From positions 116,369,037 to 116,433,036 of the forward strand of contig OY757011.1 of the NCBI GenBank assembly GCA_963580285.1: a stretch of 64,000 nt of DNA, in the 5' to 3' direction. Made by a program: the position numbers and the translations under genes. Under the pieces are notes generated by a model, which made no database searches, was not told the DNA's origin, and worked only from the letters and a program-made list of their open reading frames with translations. Numbering within the stretch: the first letter of the stretch is position 1; each line of letters starts with the position of its first letter. Origin of the DNA: Lucinisca nassula. Lineage: Eukaryota > Mollusca > Bivalvia > Lucinida > Lucinidae. Shown here in pieces: positions 48,401 through 49,295 of this stretch.

Positions 48401-48458
48401 TGATCCATTTGATGTTGACCTTGATGAAGGTGCAGCAGCCGAGGACTTTATCTTCTAA
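11859..48458 (+). CDS. ASB-like ankyrin-repeat and SOCS-box protein, ten exons, 5' end missing
   Basis: Ten GT-AG exons join in one frame: 11859-12128, 16107-16439, 17369-17515, 20535-20648, 33379-33516, 34206-34331, 37323-37399, 39941-40067, 42215-42435 and 47823-48458, giving about 729 residues. Residues 14-575 form roughly 16 ankyrin repeats and a degenerate one follows. A SOCS box lies at about 642-680: TLEENCRAVI fits the Elongin-BC BC box (T/S-L-x3-C-x3-hydrophobic) and LPIANKLKEYV resembles a Cul5 box, with Ala for the usual second Pro. The tail (708-729) is acidic. ASB proteins act as substrate receptors of Elongin BC-Cullin 5 ubiquitin ligases; substrate unknown. Exon A starts in mid-codon with no in-frame ATG upstream, so at least one exon is missing. 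The ortholog is not identified. Confidence 0.88.
12181..12476 (-). mobile_element. SINE type 1 copy
   Basis: On the minus strand it runs from CCCGCCCATCGGGG through GATGGGCTGCATGATGCTTC and CTAAGCCTGCCCAGGC to GGACGTTAAACCTC, then a tail of GATT-type repeats. Other copies: 15626, 26065, 34365, 47272, 49009, 56188 (partial) and 60488. Confidence 0.75.
12523..12729 (+). mobile_element. MITE family A copy (diverged)
   Basis: It contains GTCCATTTCAAAATTCAGG, GTGTTTTCTTCAAAACTTG and GCCTGCACTGTTTGCCAG, and ends AAATGGGTTAA. Confidence 0.65.
12848..13774. mobile_element. TA-flanked inverted-repeat element with a nested MITE
   Basis: The left end TAAAATCTCTATTAGAAGCC and the right end, whose complement is TAAAATCTCTAATAGAGGCC, are inverted. 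Subterminal copies of CTAATAAATGCCCACCCC occur at both ends (12880 and 13695). The interior contains the nested element at 13247-13573. No transposase is recognised. Confidence 0.7.
13247..13573. mobile_element. 327-bp MITE with TA target duplication
   Basis: TA flanks ends that read CGGTATTCGCCCTAATTACC and, on the other strand, CCGTATTCGCCCTAATAACC. Subterminal GCGCAC motifs occur near both ends (13285-13330 and 13480-13545). It lies inside the element at 12848-13774. Confidence 0.75.
13982..14180 (-). mobile_element. MITE family D copy
   Basis: It has the family-D order on the minus strand: ATGATCCTAAGTATTGGGAC, then GCAAACAGTGCAGACCCAGA, a hairpin, GCTGGATCACAAATT, and a decayed end. Other copies: 22272, 26375, 37023, 42052, 48580 and 56918. 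Confidence 0.7.
14181..14972 (+). repeat. Tandem-repeat element, about 160-bp unit
   Basis: Five imperfect units share TTTCATAGAGTTATG, TGCTGAAAATGCCCATTTT and TCCTGAAACT. Marks fall near 14190, 14350, 14510, 14665 and 14828. It ends CTCAGATGAGCAATATAGG, ATCATCACGGTCCTCTTGTT, matching the 3' ends of the large arrays at 45680 and 56455. No head hairpin is found; the 5' end is probably lost against the family-D MITE. Confidence 0.65.
15354..15576. mobile_element. MITE family J, 223 bp with perfect inner hairpin
   Basis: The ends TACACCACAACCTCATTATA and, reversed, TACACCAAAACTTCATTATA are inverted. The centre is a near-perfect palindrome of AGATTATATAGAAAAATGAC around CATTTATG (15445-15495). 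Another copy is at 25315-25520 and fragments are near 16560, 21830 and 22025. Confidence 0.75.
15626..15925 (+). mobile_element. SINE type 1, full-length copy
   Basis: It runs from CCGCCCATCGGGGCTGG to GGGACGTTAAACCTCAAATC with a CAAA-repeat tail. It sits in the intron between exons A and B. I do not recognise a tRNA, 5S or 7SL head. Confidence 0.75.
16107..16439 (+). CDS. ASB-like gene, exon B (ankyrin repeats 3-6)
   Basis: The acceptor TTTACTAG and donor GTACTG bound 333 nt. It encodes FTDIAQLLVNNAANVD, then full repeats with SPLHICAIRNHADILQILL, SPLLVATSLENAEVVQLLL and TSLMVAAEQGFNEIVKILI, ending NAG in phase 1. Confidence 0.9.
16560..17163. other. No gene; decayed repeat fragments
   Basis: Fragments of family J (CTTTATAACTTTGTTCATTA) and tandem ATTGATGACATTATG text are seen. 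Nothing coding was found. Confidence 0.4.
17164..17286 (-). mobile_element. MITE family G, partial copy
   Basis: It has GGAAAGAATTTGCTCCTTAG, the palindromic centre, GTTGACCCCTATTGACATGG and GAGTTGCCTCTCCTGACGG, ending at CACCTTAAA. The other half is missing. Confidence 0.65.
17369..17515 (+). CDS. ASB-like gene, exon C (ankyrin repeat 7)
   Basis: The acceptor CTTTCATGCAG and donor GTCTGT bound 147 nt in phase 1. It encodes AHVNNRDWTGSTPLFDAVKN, GHIGVVKTLIEHGADVD, and the start of repeat 8 (ISPLL). Confidence 0.9.
17575..17980. mobile_element. MITE family H copy
   Basis: It starts CAGGGTCCAGTTGATCAAAG and ends AACAACTGGACCCA. Its centre has GCTTTTGCATTTAAATGC, palindromic with the following bases. 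It starts 60 bp after the exon C donor. Copies: 26803, 34731, 46607 and 52508. Confidence 0.7.
18070..18273 (-). mobile_element. MITE family E copy
   Basis: It starts at TTAACC, and contains GACAACCAATCAAATTACTT and AAACAGTGAAGATCC, and the GATGGCTTCTTCAGAAGCC hairpin. It is decayed at the right end, where a partial family-G element begins. Confidence 0.6.
18274..18400 (+). mobile_element. MITE family G fragment
   Basis: It has AGGGGAATGGATACACCTGG, TTTTTCTGCCATTTT and GTACTTCCTGTTCACTTTTC. The right half is absent. Confidence 0.55.
18532..18680 (+). mobile_element. MITE family C, truncated
   Basis: It starts TTAACCCTTAAGACACCGAG, with CATCTGAAAATGTCGTCTGC, AAATATTTTTGCATTCAGG and GTGTGGACCCAGATCAGAC. 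It is truncated at the central hairpin; a family-I fragment follows (18665-18720). Confidence 0.65.
18975..20112. mobile_element. About 1.1-kb element with the family-F hairpin at both ends
   Basis: Near-identical hairpins sit at 19002-19045 and 20041-20105: GAATCGCCTCGGTGAGGCG and the flanking TTCTAACAAATGTCCACAGC. Inward of them lies a second inverted pair, with GCAGTTATCGGCAG on the left matched by CTGCCGATAATTGC on the right. The interior (19100-20000) has no recognisable protein. It may be the longer relative of the family-F short repeats. Confidence 0.5.
20280..20470 (+). mobile_element. Family F repeat copy
   Basis: It has AAACTGGGGTTTGCAGGGG, then a hairpin of GTTAGAATGGCCTCGATGAG with its complement, then TAGATTGTCGG- and ACCCACAATCTATATTTTGA-type arms. 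It ends 64 bp before exon D. Other copies lie near 28612, 29031, 35710, 42955, 50760, 52240, 56460, 59870 and 61630. Confidence 0.6.
20535..20648 (+). CDS. ASB-like gene, exon D (ankyrin repeats 8-9)
   Basis: The acceptor ATATTCTTTCAG and donor GTAAAT bound 114 nt in phase 1. It encodes EAIQQDFFDIAILLIDSGCD then QAPIHSAVRK. It is too short to stand out as an open frame and was found by splice signals and frame continuity. Confidence 0.85.
20686..20919 (+). mobile_element. MITE family B copy
   Basis: It is bounded by TTAA and begins TTAACCCATTGTATG, with GACTCTTCCATTGC, GGGGTGTCAGGCCTATTTTT and AGCAAATAGTGCAGCCCCTG, then GCCAAGGTAACGC, ending AAAGGGTTAA. Confidence 0.75.
20936..21830. mobile_element. 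MITE family G copy split by a foldback element
   Basis: Left part 20936-21111 has CCTTAGGAGCAAATTCTTTC and GTGGACCCCTATTGACAAAG. The right part 21784-21825 has GAGTTGCCTCTCCTGAGGG. Together they form one family-G element interrupted at 21112-21783. Confidence 0.65.
21112..21783. mobile_element. Second foldback-like element, 672 bp, 9-bp target duplication
   Basis: ATTTCTGAG is duplicated on both sides (21103-21111 and 21784-21792). The inverted ends include CATTTCATCGAAAACCACTT (from 21122) matched on the right (21748-21778) with one mismatch. Inside each end, motifs such as TTGGTCGAAT and TTTCGTCGAAAA repeat, making TCGA-rich arms. No coding frame is seen. The structure parallels the 939-bp element at 1096. 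Confidence 0.8.
22272..22350 (+). mobile_element. MITE family D, 5' fragment
   Basis: It has CCATAATGATCCTAAGTATT, then AGTGTAGACCCAGATCAGAC, and stops after the central hairpin begins. Confidence 0.6.
22428..22680. mobile_element. MITE family K fragment with hairpin
   Basis: It has AAATGTATGCTGTGTTTACT, a GAGGCG-type hairpin half, and TGCCCCCTGGTATGG, then GGGTTCGGGCCATCGAAG. It is a decayed relative of the intact copy at 32564-32911. Confidence 0.5.
22886..23110 (-). mobile_element. MITE family G copy
   Basis: It starts TTTAGGGGAATGGGAACACC, with the central GAATTTGCTCCTGAGGAGCA palindrome, and ends CCCATTCCCCTTAAT. Confidence 0.75.
23442..23752 (+). mobile_element. tRNA-derived SINE type 2 copy
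   Basis: The head GGCCTCGGTAGCTCAGTCGG (A box) and ATTCGATACCTGC (B box) resemble a tRNA pol III promoter. The body has GAAGGGCAGTTGTCAGTTTC and TAAGCCTGCCCAGGA; the tail is GGGCTGTTAAACTCCAATAC. Other copies: 31955, 36378 (minus), 41325, 46736 (minus) and 51893 (5'-truncated). Confidence 0.85.
24238..24310 (-). mobile_element. MITE family B fragment joined to family F
   Basis: It begins TTAACCCATTGCATGTGGG, has GGGGTACCTTGGCAAACAGT and stops at CAGATGCCAC, where family-F text (AAGGTTTACCCCTGTAAACC) begins. Confidence 0.6.
24887..25087. repeat. Three exact-length 67-bp tandem repeats with CRE-like and CCAAT motifs
   Basis: Units start at 24887, 24954 and 25021 and differ by only a few bases. 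Each holds CCCGACGTCATCATG, AACGTCACTTTT and CATTGGTTGG (reverse CCAAT). This could be a promoter-like array or a chance composition. Confidence 0.7.
25162..25238. repeat. Perfect-stem hairpin, about 34-bp arms
   Basis: GGGGATAACTGTTTTCAAAA then TTGTCATTTGGGG is mirrored after a short AGGTAAATCA-type loop, with one mismatch. It may be a tiny MITE or cruciform. Confidence 0.8.
25315..25520. mobile_element. MITE family J copy
   Basis: It has CACCACAACCTCATTACAAC, an inner duplication of AAGATGGATCCCA, TTTATGGTCATTTCTCTATA, and the right end TAGTGTTATAAAGAGGTTGG. Confidence 0.6.
25683..25852 (+). mobile_element. tRNA-derived SINE type 3 copy
   Basis: The A box TGTAGTGGTTGAGCTACTCG and B-box-like GGGCTCAATC precede CTCCAGACTTTCTGATGAGT and a GGGACGTTAAACTC tail with CA repeats. 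Other copies: 30942 (minus), 35524 and 52855 (minus). Confidence 0.75.
26065..26325 (+). mobile_element. SINE type 1 copy (diverged)
   Basis: It has CTGCCCATCGGGGCTTGG, GGGCTGCATGGTACTTC, AGCCTGCCCAGGAATG and the tail GATGTAAAACATC with CAAA repeats. Confidence 0.65.
26375..26790 (+). mobile_element. MITE family D with internal 63-bp tandem expansion
   Basis: It has ATGATCCTAAGTATTAGGAC and the GATCAGA-type hairpin, then four copies of a 63-bp unit (from 26499, 26562, 26625 and 26688) reading GACTCCTTGCTGGATCATGT. It ends GATTTTTATTGTAATACC. Other D copies have this segment once. Open frames here are repeat translations. Confidence 0.75.
26803..27048. mobile_element. MITE family H copy
   Basis: It starts CAGGGTCCAGTTGTTCAAAG and has the perfect inner palindrome GTGAGCAGCTTTTGCAAATG. 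It ends GAACAACTGGCCCCA. Confidence 0.8.
27109..27307 (-). mobile_element. MITE family E copy
   Basis: It starts CTAACCCTTATCCTG, with CAACCAATCAAAATACATG, AACAGTGTCCATCCTGATCA and GATGGCTTCCTAAGCC, and ends CAGGATAAGGGTTAA. Confidence 0.75.
27463..27690 (+). mobile_element. MITE family G copy
   Basis: It starts TTAACCTTCAGGGGAGGC, with GGACAAGGCTTACAGAAAAG, and ends CCCATTCCCCTTAA. It lacks the GGGGAATGGGTACA left tip. Confidence 0.7.
28251..28460 (+). mobile_element. MITE family C copy
   Basis: It starts TTAACCCTTAGCTGCCAAG and has CATCTGAAAATGTCGTCTGC, GTGTGGGCCCAGACCAGAC and GACGACAATTATCATGATTG. It ends GAGTTAA. Confidence 0.75.
28612..28922. mobile_element. Family F repeat followed by internally deleted family C
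   Basis: It has TACTGCAAACATAGGTTGTG and the hairpin halves, then GGAGCAGAAATAAGAAAAAT and CTAAAGTGGAGTTTACGGGG (F, to about 28800). A short C relic then begins ACCCTTAAGAC and ends CATTTTATGGGTTAA without the central hairpin. Confidence 0.6.
29108..30393 (-). mobile_element. Complete mariner transposon copy (1286 bp)
   Basis: TA flanks both sides (29106-29107 and 30394-30395). The 27-bp terminal inverted repeats (29108-29134 and 30367-30393) share GAGGGTAGGCTGAAAAGTTC and the next bases, differing only in the outermost base. Length and TA target are typical of mariner. It has inserted into a family-F repeat, whose halves continue at both sides (TTATACTGCAAACACATG and GAGCAGAAATAAGAAAAA). 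Confidence 0.92.
29173..30214 (-). pseudogene. Mariner transposase, inactivated by a frameshift
   Basis: The ATG at 30214 opens a frame with the N-terminal helix-turn-helix region (KYLHKKGLAPKDIHADMVAT, SYATVKRWAANFK), the linker and catalytic blocks WVHHFEPETKRQSMQWKHPG and HQDNAPAHK. The frame stops at 29378. The third catalytic Asp, in YSPDLAPSDYFLFP, is in another frame (about 29354-29395), and that frame runs to a TAA at 29173. Spacing between the second and third Asp is 31 residues plus one base instead of the family's 34, which suggests an 8-base loss near 29410. The first block reads TQDVCWVHH, with the catalytic Asp kept but the next residues unusual. DNA ends are intact, so it might still be moved by an active relative. 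Confidence 0.9.
30444..30679 (-). mobile_element. MITE family C copy
   Basis: It starts TTAACCCATAAGATGCC, has the central CAGATCAGACTGCTGCAGTC hairpin, and ends ATCTTAAGGGTTAA. It abuts the family-F remnant right of the mariner. Confidence 0.75.
30942..31085 (-). mobile_element. tRNA-derived SINE type 3 copy
   Basis: It is the reverse complement of the copy at 25683: GTGGTGTAGTGGTTAAGCTA, ACTAGGGGTCTTGGGTTTGA, CTCCAGACTTTCGGGTGAGT, and a GAGTG-rich end. Confidence 0.7.
31137..31690. mobile_element. MITE family K copy interrupted by a family-A MITE
   Basis: The left part has TTTGATGGCTCGAACAACG and the right part has the hairpin GATCACCTCCATGAGGTG and GTTTGAGCCATTGAAGTTC, AACTGTA. The inserted family-A copy occupies about 31210-31435. 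The final 44 bp are duplicated in tandem (31633-31700). Confidence 0.6.
31210..31435 (+). mobile_element. MITE family A copy with perfect hairpin
   Basis: It has GTACCAAATGCAGGAGTCC and GTGTAGGCCCTGATGAGACG, CCGCGTTTTGCGGCGTC, and GGGCCTGCACTGTTTGCC. It ends near ACTAAATGACTTAA. Confidence 0.7.
31708..31934 (+). mobile_element. MITE family B copy
   Basis: It begins TTAACCCATTGTATGCTAG, has the GATCAGACGCCGTGTTCTGC hairpin, and ends CATACAATGGGTTTA (TTTA in place of TTAA). Confidence 0.8.
31955..32470 (+). mobile_element. tRNA-derived SINE type 2, split by a family-A MITE
   Basis: The head GCCGGCCTTGATGGCACAG and B box GGTTTGATCCC lead to AAGAAGGGCAGTTGTCAGTT. The body is cut at the TTAA of CTGTTTAA and resumes at GCACTTAGGATATGTATAAG, ending GAACTGTTAAACTCC. 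The MITE at 32150-32361 supplies a dated, precise insertion. Confidence 0.8.
32150..32361 (-). mobile_element. MITE family A inserted at a TTAA inside a SINE
   Basis: TTAA is present at both edges (32150-32153 and 32358-32361). Ends are TTAACCCATTTTG and CAAAATGGGTTAA, an inverted pair. The SINE consensus has a single TTAA at this point (GTACTGGTTAACC), so the insertion duplicated TTAA. Confidence 0.88.
32564..32911. mobile_element. MITE family K, intact 348-bp copy
   Basis: It is flanked by TA, with inverted ends CAGTCAAACTTCAATGGCTC and, reversed, CAGTTGAACTTCGATGGCTC. Its centre is the hairpin CATTAGAATCGCCTCATCGA with its complement, within GTATGCTGTGTG arms. Confidence 0.8.
32925..33130. 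repeat. Family K-like hairpin fragment upstream of exon E
   Basis: It has two copies of TTTTGAGTGTACTC and the hairpin GAATTGGTTCCATGAGGCAA, TTCTAATAAGTACACACAAC. It is followed by about 100 bp and TCTG-rich low-complexity sequence before exon E. Confidence 0.5.
33379..33516 (+). CDS. ASB-like gene, exon E (ankyrin repeats 9-10)
   Basis: The acceptor TTTTTCTTGCAG and donor GTAGGT bound 138 nt in phase 1. It encodes VSQYFNEEIGQVMALIRKLV, giving repeat 9 an elongated turn, then PVYQSACGGN. It follows a 12.7-kb intron, the largest in the gene, and a TCTG-rich low-complexity stretch (33230-33345) just upstream. Confidence 0.85.
33609..33804 (+). mobile_element. MITE family C copy (decayed)
   Basis: It starts CCCTTAAGATGTCAAG, with AAATATTTTTGCATACAG, CAGATCAGACTGCTCC and GATTGGCATTTTATGGGC. 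It lies in the short intron between exons E and F. Confidence 0.65.
34206..34331 (+). CDS. ASB-like gene, exon F (ankyrin repeats 10-11)
   Basis: The acceptor TTGTTACTCACAG and donor GTAATA bound 126 nt in phase 1. It encodes ELTEYLLTRNVDLTVTTSTG and TILHGGVHGNQPEMVDMLIK, ending at AG like exons B and H. Confidence 0.88.
34365..34669 (+). mobile_element. SINE type 1 copy with 11-bp target duplication
   Basis: It is flanked by TATCATCTAAC (34354-34364) and TATCATCTTAC (34670-34680). Full body from CACCCGCCCATTGGGGC to CGTTAAACCTCAAATC with a CAAA tail. It begins 34 bp after exon F. Confidence 0.82.
34731..34975. mobile_element. MITE family H copy
   Basis: It has GAGCAAGTTGTTCAACTAAG, the inner palindrome GTGAGCAGGTTTTGCATTTG, and AACAACTGGGCCCA at the end. 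Confidence 0.7.
35108..35348 (+). mobile_element. MITE family C copy with perfect central hairpin
   Basis: GTGGACCCAGATCAGACTGC then TCCTAAAGGAGCAGTCTGAT forms an uninterrupted stem. The flanks CATCTGAAACTAACGTCTGC and GCAGACAACAATTGTCATTG match family C; it ends GAGTTAA. Confidence 0.78.
35524..35700 (+). mobile_element. tRNA-derived SINE type 3 copy
   Basis: It has GCCTCTGTGGTGTAGTGGTT and the B-box-like GCAGGATCTATCC, then CTCCAGACTTTCGGATGTGT, and an ACTCACTCACTCA tail. Confidence 0.75.
35845..36032. mobile_element. MITE family I copy
   Basis: It has TACAGTAAAATTTCTATATT, CACCTTTGGGACTGTTCAAA and TGGTCTTAATAGTGGAATTT at the far end. Other copies are at 38887 and 59444, with a fragment at 18665. 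Confidence 0.65.
36151..36327 (+). mobile_element. MITE family E copy
   Basis: It has CTAGATCAGATGGCTTCTGA, AGGATCTACACTGTTTGTCA, TCAAGTAATTTGATTGGTTG and the end AGGATGAGGGTTAA. Confidence 0.7.
36378..36674 (-). mobile_element. tRNA-derived SINE type 2 copy
   Basis: On the minus strand, CCTCGGTCGCTCAGTCCG and GGTTTGATACCTGCGGGG form the tRNA-like head. The rest matches the copy at 23442. Confidence 0.8.
36848..37022 (-). mobile_element. MITE family E copy
   Basis: It has CTGAATAAATTAATTTTGCC, CAACCAAACAAATTACTTG and AACAGTGTAGATCCTGATCA, with the GATGGTTCTTCAGAAGCC hairpin. It abuts family D. Confidence 0.68.
37023..37242 (+). mobile_element. MITE family D copy
   Basis: It starts TACCATAATGATCCTAAG and ends AGGATTTTTATGGTA, an inverted pair. 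The hairpin CAGATCAGACTGCTCCTCAA is central. It ends about 80 bp before exon G. Confidence 0.78.
37323..37399 (+). CDS. ASB-like gene, exon G (ankyrin repeats 11-12)
   Basis: The acceptor CTATTCCTTTCAG and donor AAG/GTAAAG bound 77 nt, ending in phase 0. It encodes CALDVQNRAGEHPLLTAVIY, HSEFK. Its last ~45 bases with the donor are the founder-like unit of the minisatellite that fills the start of the next intron. Which donor copy is used cannot be proved by sequence; the first one keeps the repeat length normal. Confidence 0.8.
38143..38386. mobile_element. MITE family M, 244 bp
   Basis: The inverted ends are ATATGAGCCAGCGATCGACA and, reversed, ATATGAGCCAGTGCATGACA. It contains GACTCAGATCAGCCTG with its complement CAGGCTGATCTGAGTC. 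A relative is near 56665-56745. Confidence 0.8.
38462..38623 (-). mobile_element. MITE family E copy
   Basis: It starts TTAACTCTTATCTTGCTG, with ATAAACAGTCTGGAACC, and ends TGCTGGATAAGGGTT. It sits inside the exon-derived minisatellite. Confidence 0.65.
39220..39916 (+). mobile_element. MITE family B copy split by a SINE
   Basis: It is bounded by TTAA at 39220 and 39913-39916. It has the GATCAGACACCGCATTCTGC hairpin, and is cut in ACTGTTTGCCAAGGT by the SINE at 39415-39790. The last part (CCAAGGTACCCCTTTAGGGG to the end) occurs twice, a local duplication. Confidence 0.82.
39415..39790 (-). mobile_element. tRNA-derived SINE (type 4) with GT-repeat tail and 15-bp target duplication
   Basis: ACTGTTTGCCAAGGT flanks it at 39400-39414 and 39791-39805. 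On the minus strand the head reads CAGTCAGTTGGTAGAGTGTC and GGTTCGATCCCGGGCC (A and B boxes); the end is AGTGGCGTTAAACCCGAATT followed by about 70 bases of AC repeat. The repeat tail is at the 3' side, as expected for target-primed integration. Confidence 0.88.
39941..40067 (+). CDS. ASB-like gene, exon H (ankyrin repeats 12-13)
   Basis: The acceptor ACTATATTTCAG and donor GTAATA bound 127 nt, entered in phase 0 and left in phase 1. It encodes IIQSLVSSGSNLNIKDRTDG, NTALHNAVLHYYSEAAQLLI, DAG. A transposon end lies 6 bp before the exon, so most of the polypyrimidine tract is transposon sequence. Confidence 0.85.
40079..40242. mobile_element. 164-bp MITE just after exon H
   Basis: The ends TACAGTAAAACCTGTCTTAA and, reversed, TACAGTCCAACCTGTATTAA are inverted. 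AAGCAAGCA motifs repeat inside. It begins 12 bp after the exon H donor. Confidence 0.75.
40243..40625. repeat. Family L repeat, copy 1
   Basis: It matches 58830-59205: GAGGATCTTACATGAGTGTT, an imperfect hairpin around GAGTCGAGGAAAAGGG and CCCTTTCCCTCAACGAGT, then TTCTATTTATCTTATGACAT and ACATGGCATTATTACATTCT. Confidence 0.7.
40690..40938 (+). mobile_element. SINE-like repeat (type 5), second copy
   Basis: It shares CCTGCTGTCCTTGCA, TTCCATTCATTTTCC and ACAAAATGACC with the copy at 9311. It ends GTTGACGTGTCATTAAACCC and CAATTAATCAATCAA. Confidence 0.6.
41325..41641 (+). mobile_element. tRNA-derived SINE type 2, full copy with 8-bp target duplication
   Basis: GAATACAT occurs at 41317-41324 and 41642-41649. 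The head is GCCGGCCTTGGTAGCTCACT and the B box is GGGTTCGATACCTGC. It ends GGGCCATTAAACTCCAATAC with a CAAA tail. It is a good type copy for this family. Confidence 0.87.
42052..42175 (+). mobile_element. MITE family D, 3' half
   Basis: It has TTTGCCATTCCATCTGCTCC, GACTCCTTGCTGGGTCATGA and TTACAGCAAGTCTTCAGG, and ends GGATTTTTACGGTA. It ends about 40 bp before the exon I acceptor. Confidence 0.65.
42215..42435 (+). CDS. ASB-like gene, exon I (ankyrin repeats 13-15)
   Basis: The acceptor GTTATTTTCAACAG and strong donor GTAAGT bound 221 nt. It encodes CEVNTLNAKRHCPLYVACEK, a longer Lys-rich repeat (SHKKFTKKMFMVPSIPQ), and PLYAAVGNNHVRLVDVLIKA, GCNINM, ending in phase 0. Confidence 0.88.
42464..42962 (+). 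mobile_element. Hairpin-headed element, about 500 bp
   Basis: The head hairpin ATAGCCCCGCTTTGAAAAAG, TTGGGGCTAT is followed by short ATTCCGTAATTC repeats. Two copies of AACTCAAAAACCGTTTGAG follow. The end GGCGAGCTATGTTGTC, TTCTGACAACTCTTGTT has a terminal hairpin before CTCTTGTT. It begins 28 bp after the exon I donor. Confidence 0.7.
42963..43145 (+). mobile_element. Family F repeat copy
   Basis: It has AACTATAGATTGTGGGTACT, the hairpin AACTGCCTTGATGAGGCAGT, and ACCCACAATCTATAGTTTAG. It abuts the two hairpin-headed elements. Confidence 0.65.
43188..45680 (+). mobile_element. Hairpin-headed element with about 13 tandem 166-bp units
   Basis: The head TTTTAGCTCACCGTCACGTA, GTGACGAGGTGAGCTTTTGG forms a hairpin, followed by GTCCGTCGTGCGTCC repeats. 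Units of about 166 bp carry TCTTCTTCTCTGAAACCACA, AAGGCCCAGG and TATGAAGCTTCATCTAGTGG; marks at 43489, 43654, 43821, 43987, 44152, 44318 and so on. The end is CAGGTGAGCGATCCAGGGCC, ATCATGGCCCTCTTGTTT, with a GGCC...GGCC hairpin. The layout resembles pearl-type/Helentron-associated elements of bivalves; that link is inference. Confidence 0.8.
45690..45955. other. No gene; family-E-like fragment
   Basis: ATCAGGATCTATACTGTTG at about 45710-45730 resembles family E. Nothing else is identifiable. Confidence 0.4.
45956..46148. mobile_element. MITE family E copy
   Basis: It has TTAATCCTTATCCTGCTGAA, TGTGTAGATCCTGATCAGAG, CAGTAACTTGATTGGTCAGC and CAGCAGGAAAAAGGG. Confidence 0.65.
46270..46457. mobile_element. 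MITE family E copy
   Basis: It is bounded by TTAA: TTAACCCTATGCCTGC at the left, then GTGTAGATCCAAATCAGATG and TCATCAAGTAATCTGATTTG, ending CAGGATAAGGGTTAA. Confidence 0.75.
46607..47095. mobile_element. MITE family H copy split by a SINE
   Basis: The left part has GGGCCCAGTTGTTGAAAGC and AACTGTTCTAGCAAGTACAA; the right part has CATTAACTAACGACATTG. Its central palindrome is largely lost at the SINE junction (46736-47038). Confidence 0.65.
46736..47038 (-). mobile_element. tRNA-derived SINE type 2 copy
   Basis: On the minus strand it runs from GCCGGCCTCGGTAGCTCAGT and GGTTCGATACCTGCCGGGG through the body to the ATTAAACTCCAATACAAGC tail. Confidence 0.85.
47120..47572 (-). mobile_element. MITE family A copy split by a SINE
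   Basis: The left part has GGTGTCTGTTCAGGGCC and CCTGACACCCTTAAATTTC, AAAATGGACTCCTG; after the SINE it resumes TTATATATAAGGGAGAATAT. Its distal end runs into the start of the family-B copy. Confidence 0.75.
47272..47535 (+). mobile_element. SINE type 1 copy with 13-bp target duplication
   Basis: TCCTGTTATATAT occurs at 47259-47271 and 47536-47548. The body starts CGGGGCTTGAAGAAAT and lacks the CGCAGAGCTGAAACC segment seen in other copies. It ends GGACGTTAAACATAAATC and CAAACAAAACAAA. Confidence 0.88.
47573..47800 (-). mobile_element. MITE family B copy ending 22 bp before the last exon
   Basis: It has AACCAATTGCATGCAG, GGGGTACCTTGGCAAACAGT, the hairpin, and GACAAATGGACTTGTCC, and ends CAGTATACAATGGGTTAA. 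Confidence 0.8.
47823..48458 (+). CDS. ASB-like gene, terminal exon J (last ankyrin repeats and SOCS box)
   Basis: The acceptor TCTATTGTTTCAG precedes 47823, and the frame runs 212 codons to the TAA at 48456-48458. It encodes ankyrin sequence SPVQFAIQEKCPFVVKLLLK, a divergent repeat (EPLFMALTHKDVEMLKLLI), a linker, the SOCS box at 48192-48308 and an acidic C-terminus ending EDFIF. A family-B MITE ends at 47800, 22 bp before the exon. No AATAAA is close to the stop; one occurs at 49465-49470, beyond a MITE and a SINE, so the 3' end is undetermined. Confidence 0.92.
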   Translation, partial: VNMDGLSPVQFAIQEKCPFVVKLLLKYNCDLDAHSKVKRLMKCCLLHEDRHPHFDLEPLFMALTHKDVEMLKLLIKCYWKVPVETVTLLDTVFQSAEDINSHYPPQLKAEIRYLFKQCTHVPRTLEENCRAVIRASLGPCPKDKVEKLPIANKLKEYVMMEEIFGDLDENIVQDEIRHPTDFRFYHSAGDGEDDPFDVDLDEGAAAEDFIF

Positions 48459-48579
48459 AAGATTAAAAAGTGTGCATTTGCCTAAGAATCAAATCAAAAT
48501 TGTTTACTTTCTTAAAGGAGATGTCTCTTACCTCTTAAGTGCCAATAACCACTGAAACAGATGACATTTTCAAATGCCG

Positions 48580-48794
48580 TAAAAATCCTAAAAGTTGGGA
48601 CACATTGAACACTTGCTGTAATTCTCCTAAAATTTTAACAACTTTATTCTCCGATCAAATAATGAGAAAACAAAATACAGACAGAATGCCAAACAGTGTA
48701 GACCCTGATCAGACTGCTCCTTCAGGACCAGTCTGATCTGGGTCTGCACTGTTTGCTTAGGCCTGTCTGTCCCAATACTAAGGATCATTATGGT
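48580..48794 (-). mobile_element. MITE family D copy downstream of the ASB-like gene
   Basis: The ends CCGTAAAAATCCTAAAAG and GGATCATTATGGTA are an inverted pair, with GTAGACCCTGATCAGACTGC in the centre. If the transcript reaches the AATAAA at 49465, this MITE lies in the 3' UTR. Confidence 0.72.
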
Positions 48795-49008
48795 ATTGTC
48801 TCAGAGGAAATGAAGCATGACATTTTGATGCACATGAAATGTCAAGATTCATTGTTTTCGAAAATGAATAAGAATTTGATTGTCAATGACTGCTTTCGTT
48901 TTGGTACTGTAAGTGTTAGAAAAGCCCCTTTTAGGTGAGAGGTAACTTTGTGTCTGAGTTACAGCCCTTGTTTATCTAATCAGTGCTCATTCATCAAGGG
49001 GGTCCCCT

Positions 49009-49295
49009 ACCCATCGGGGCTTTGAGAAATAGATTAGGCTCGTAGAGATGAAACTGAGCGCACATGAGTACTGGTTAACTGGTTAGAAGGACTAAGCCTG
49101 CTACCCAGGCAAAGTGGTGTGAGTCGGACTGTCATATGCATATAAGCTTTTTGGTTTCATTGGGCGGCAGGGCTTGAGATGTCATTTCATCTCAGTCTTG
49201 GGCAAAAGTCCAACAAAATTAGATGCAAAATCTCCAAAAACAACTAAATAGTGTTGATGGGGATGTTAAACCTTAGTGCAAACAAACAAAATCTT
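49009..49295 (+). mobile_element. SINE type 1 copy
   Basis: It has CCTACCCATCGGGGCTTTG, CTAAGCCTGCTACCCAGGC, GAGATGTCATTTCATCTCAG and GGATGTTAAACC with a CAAA end. Confidence 0.72.
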
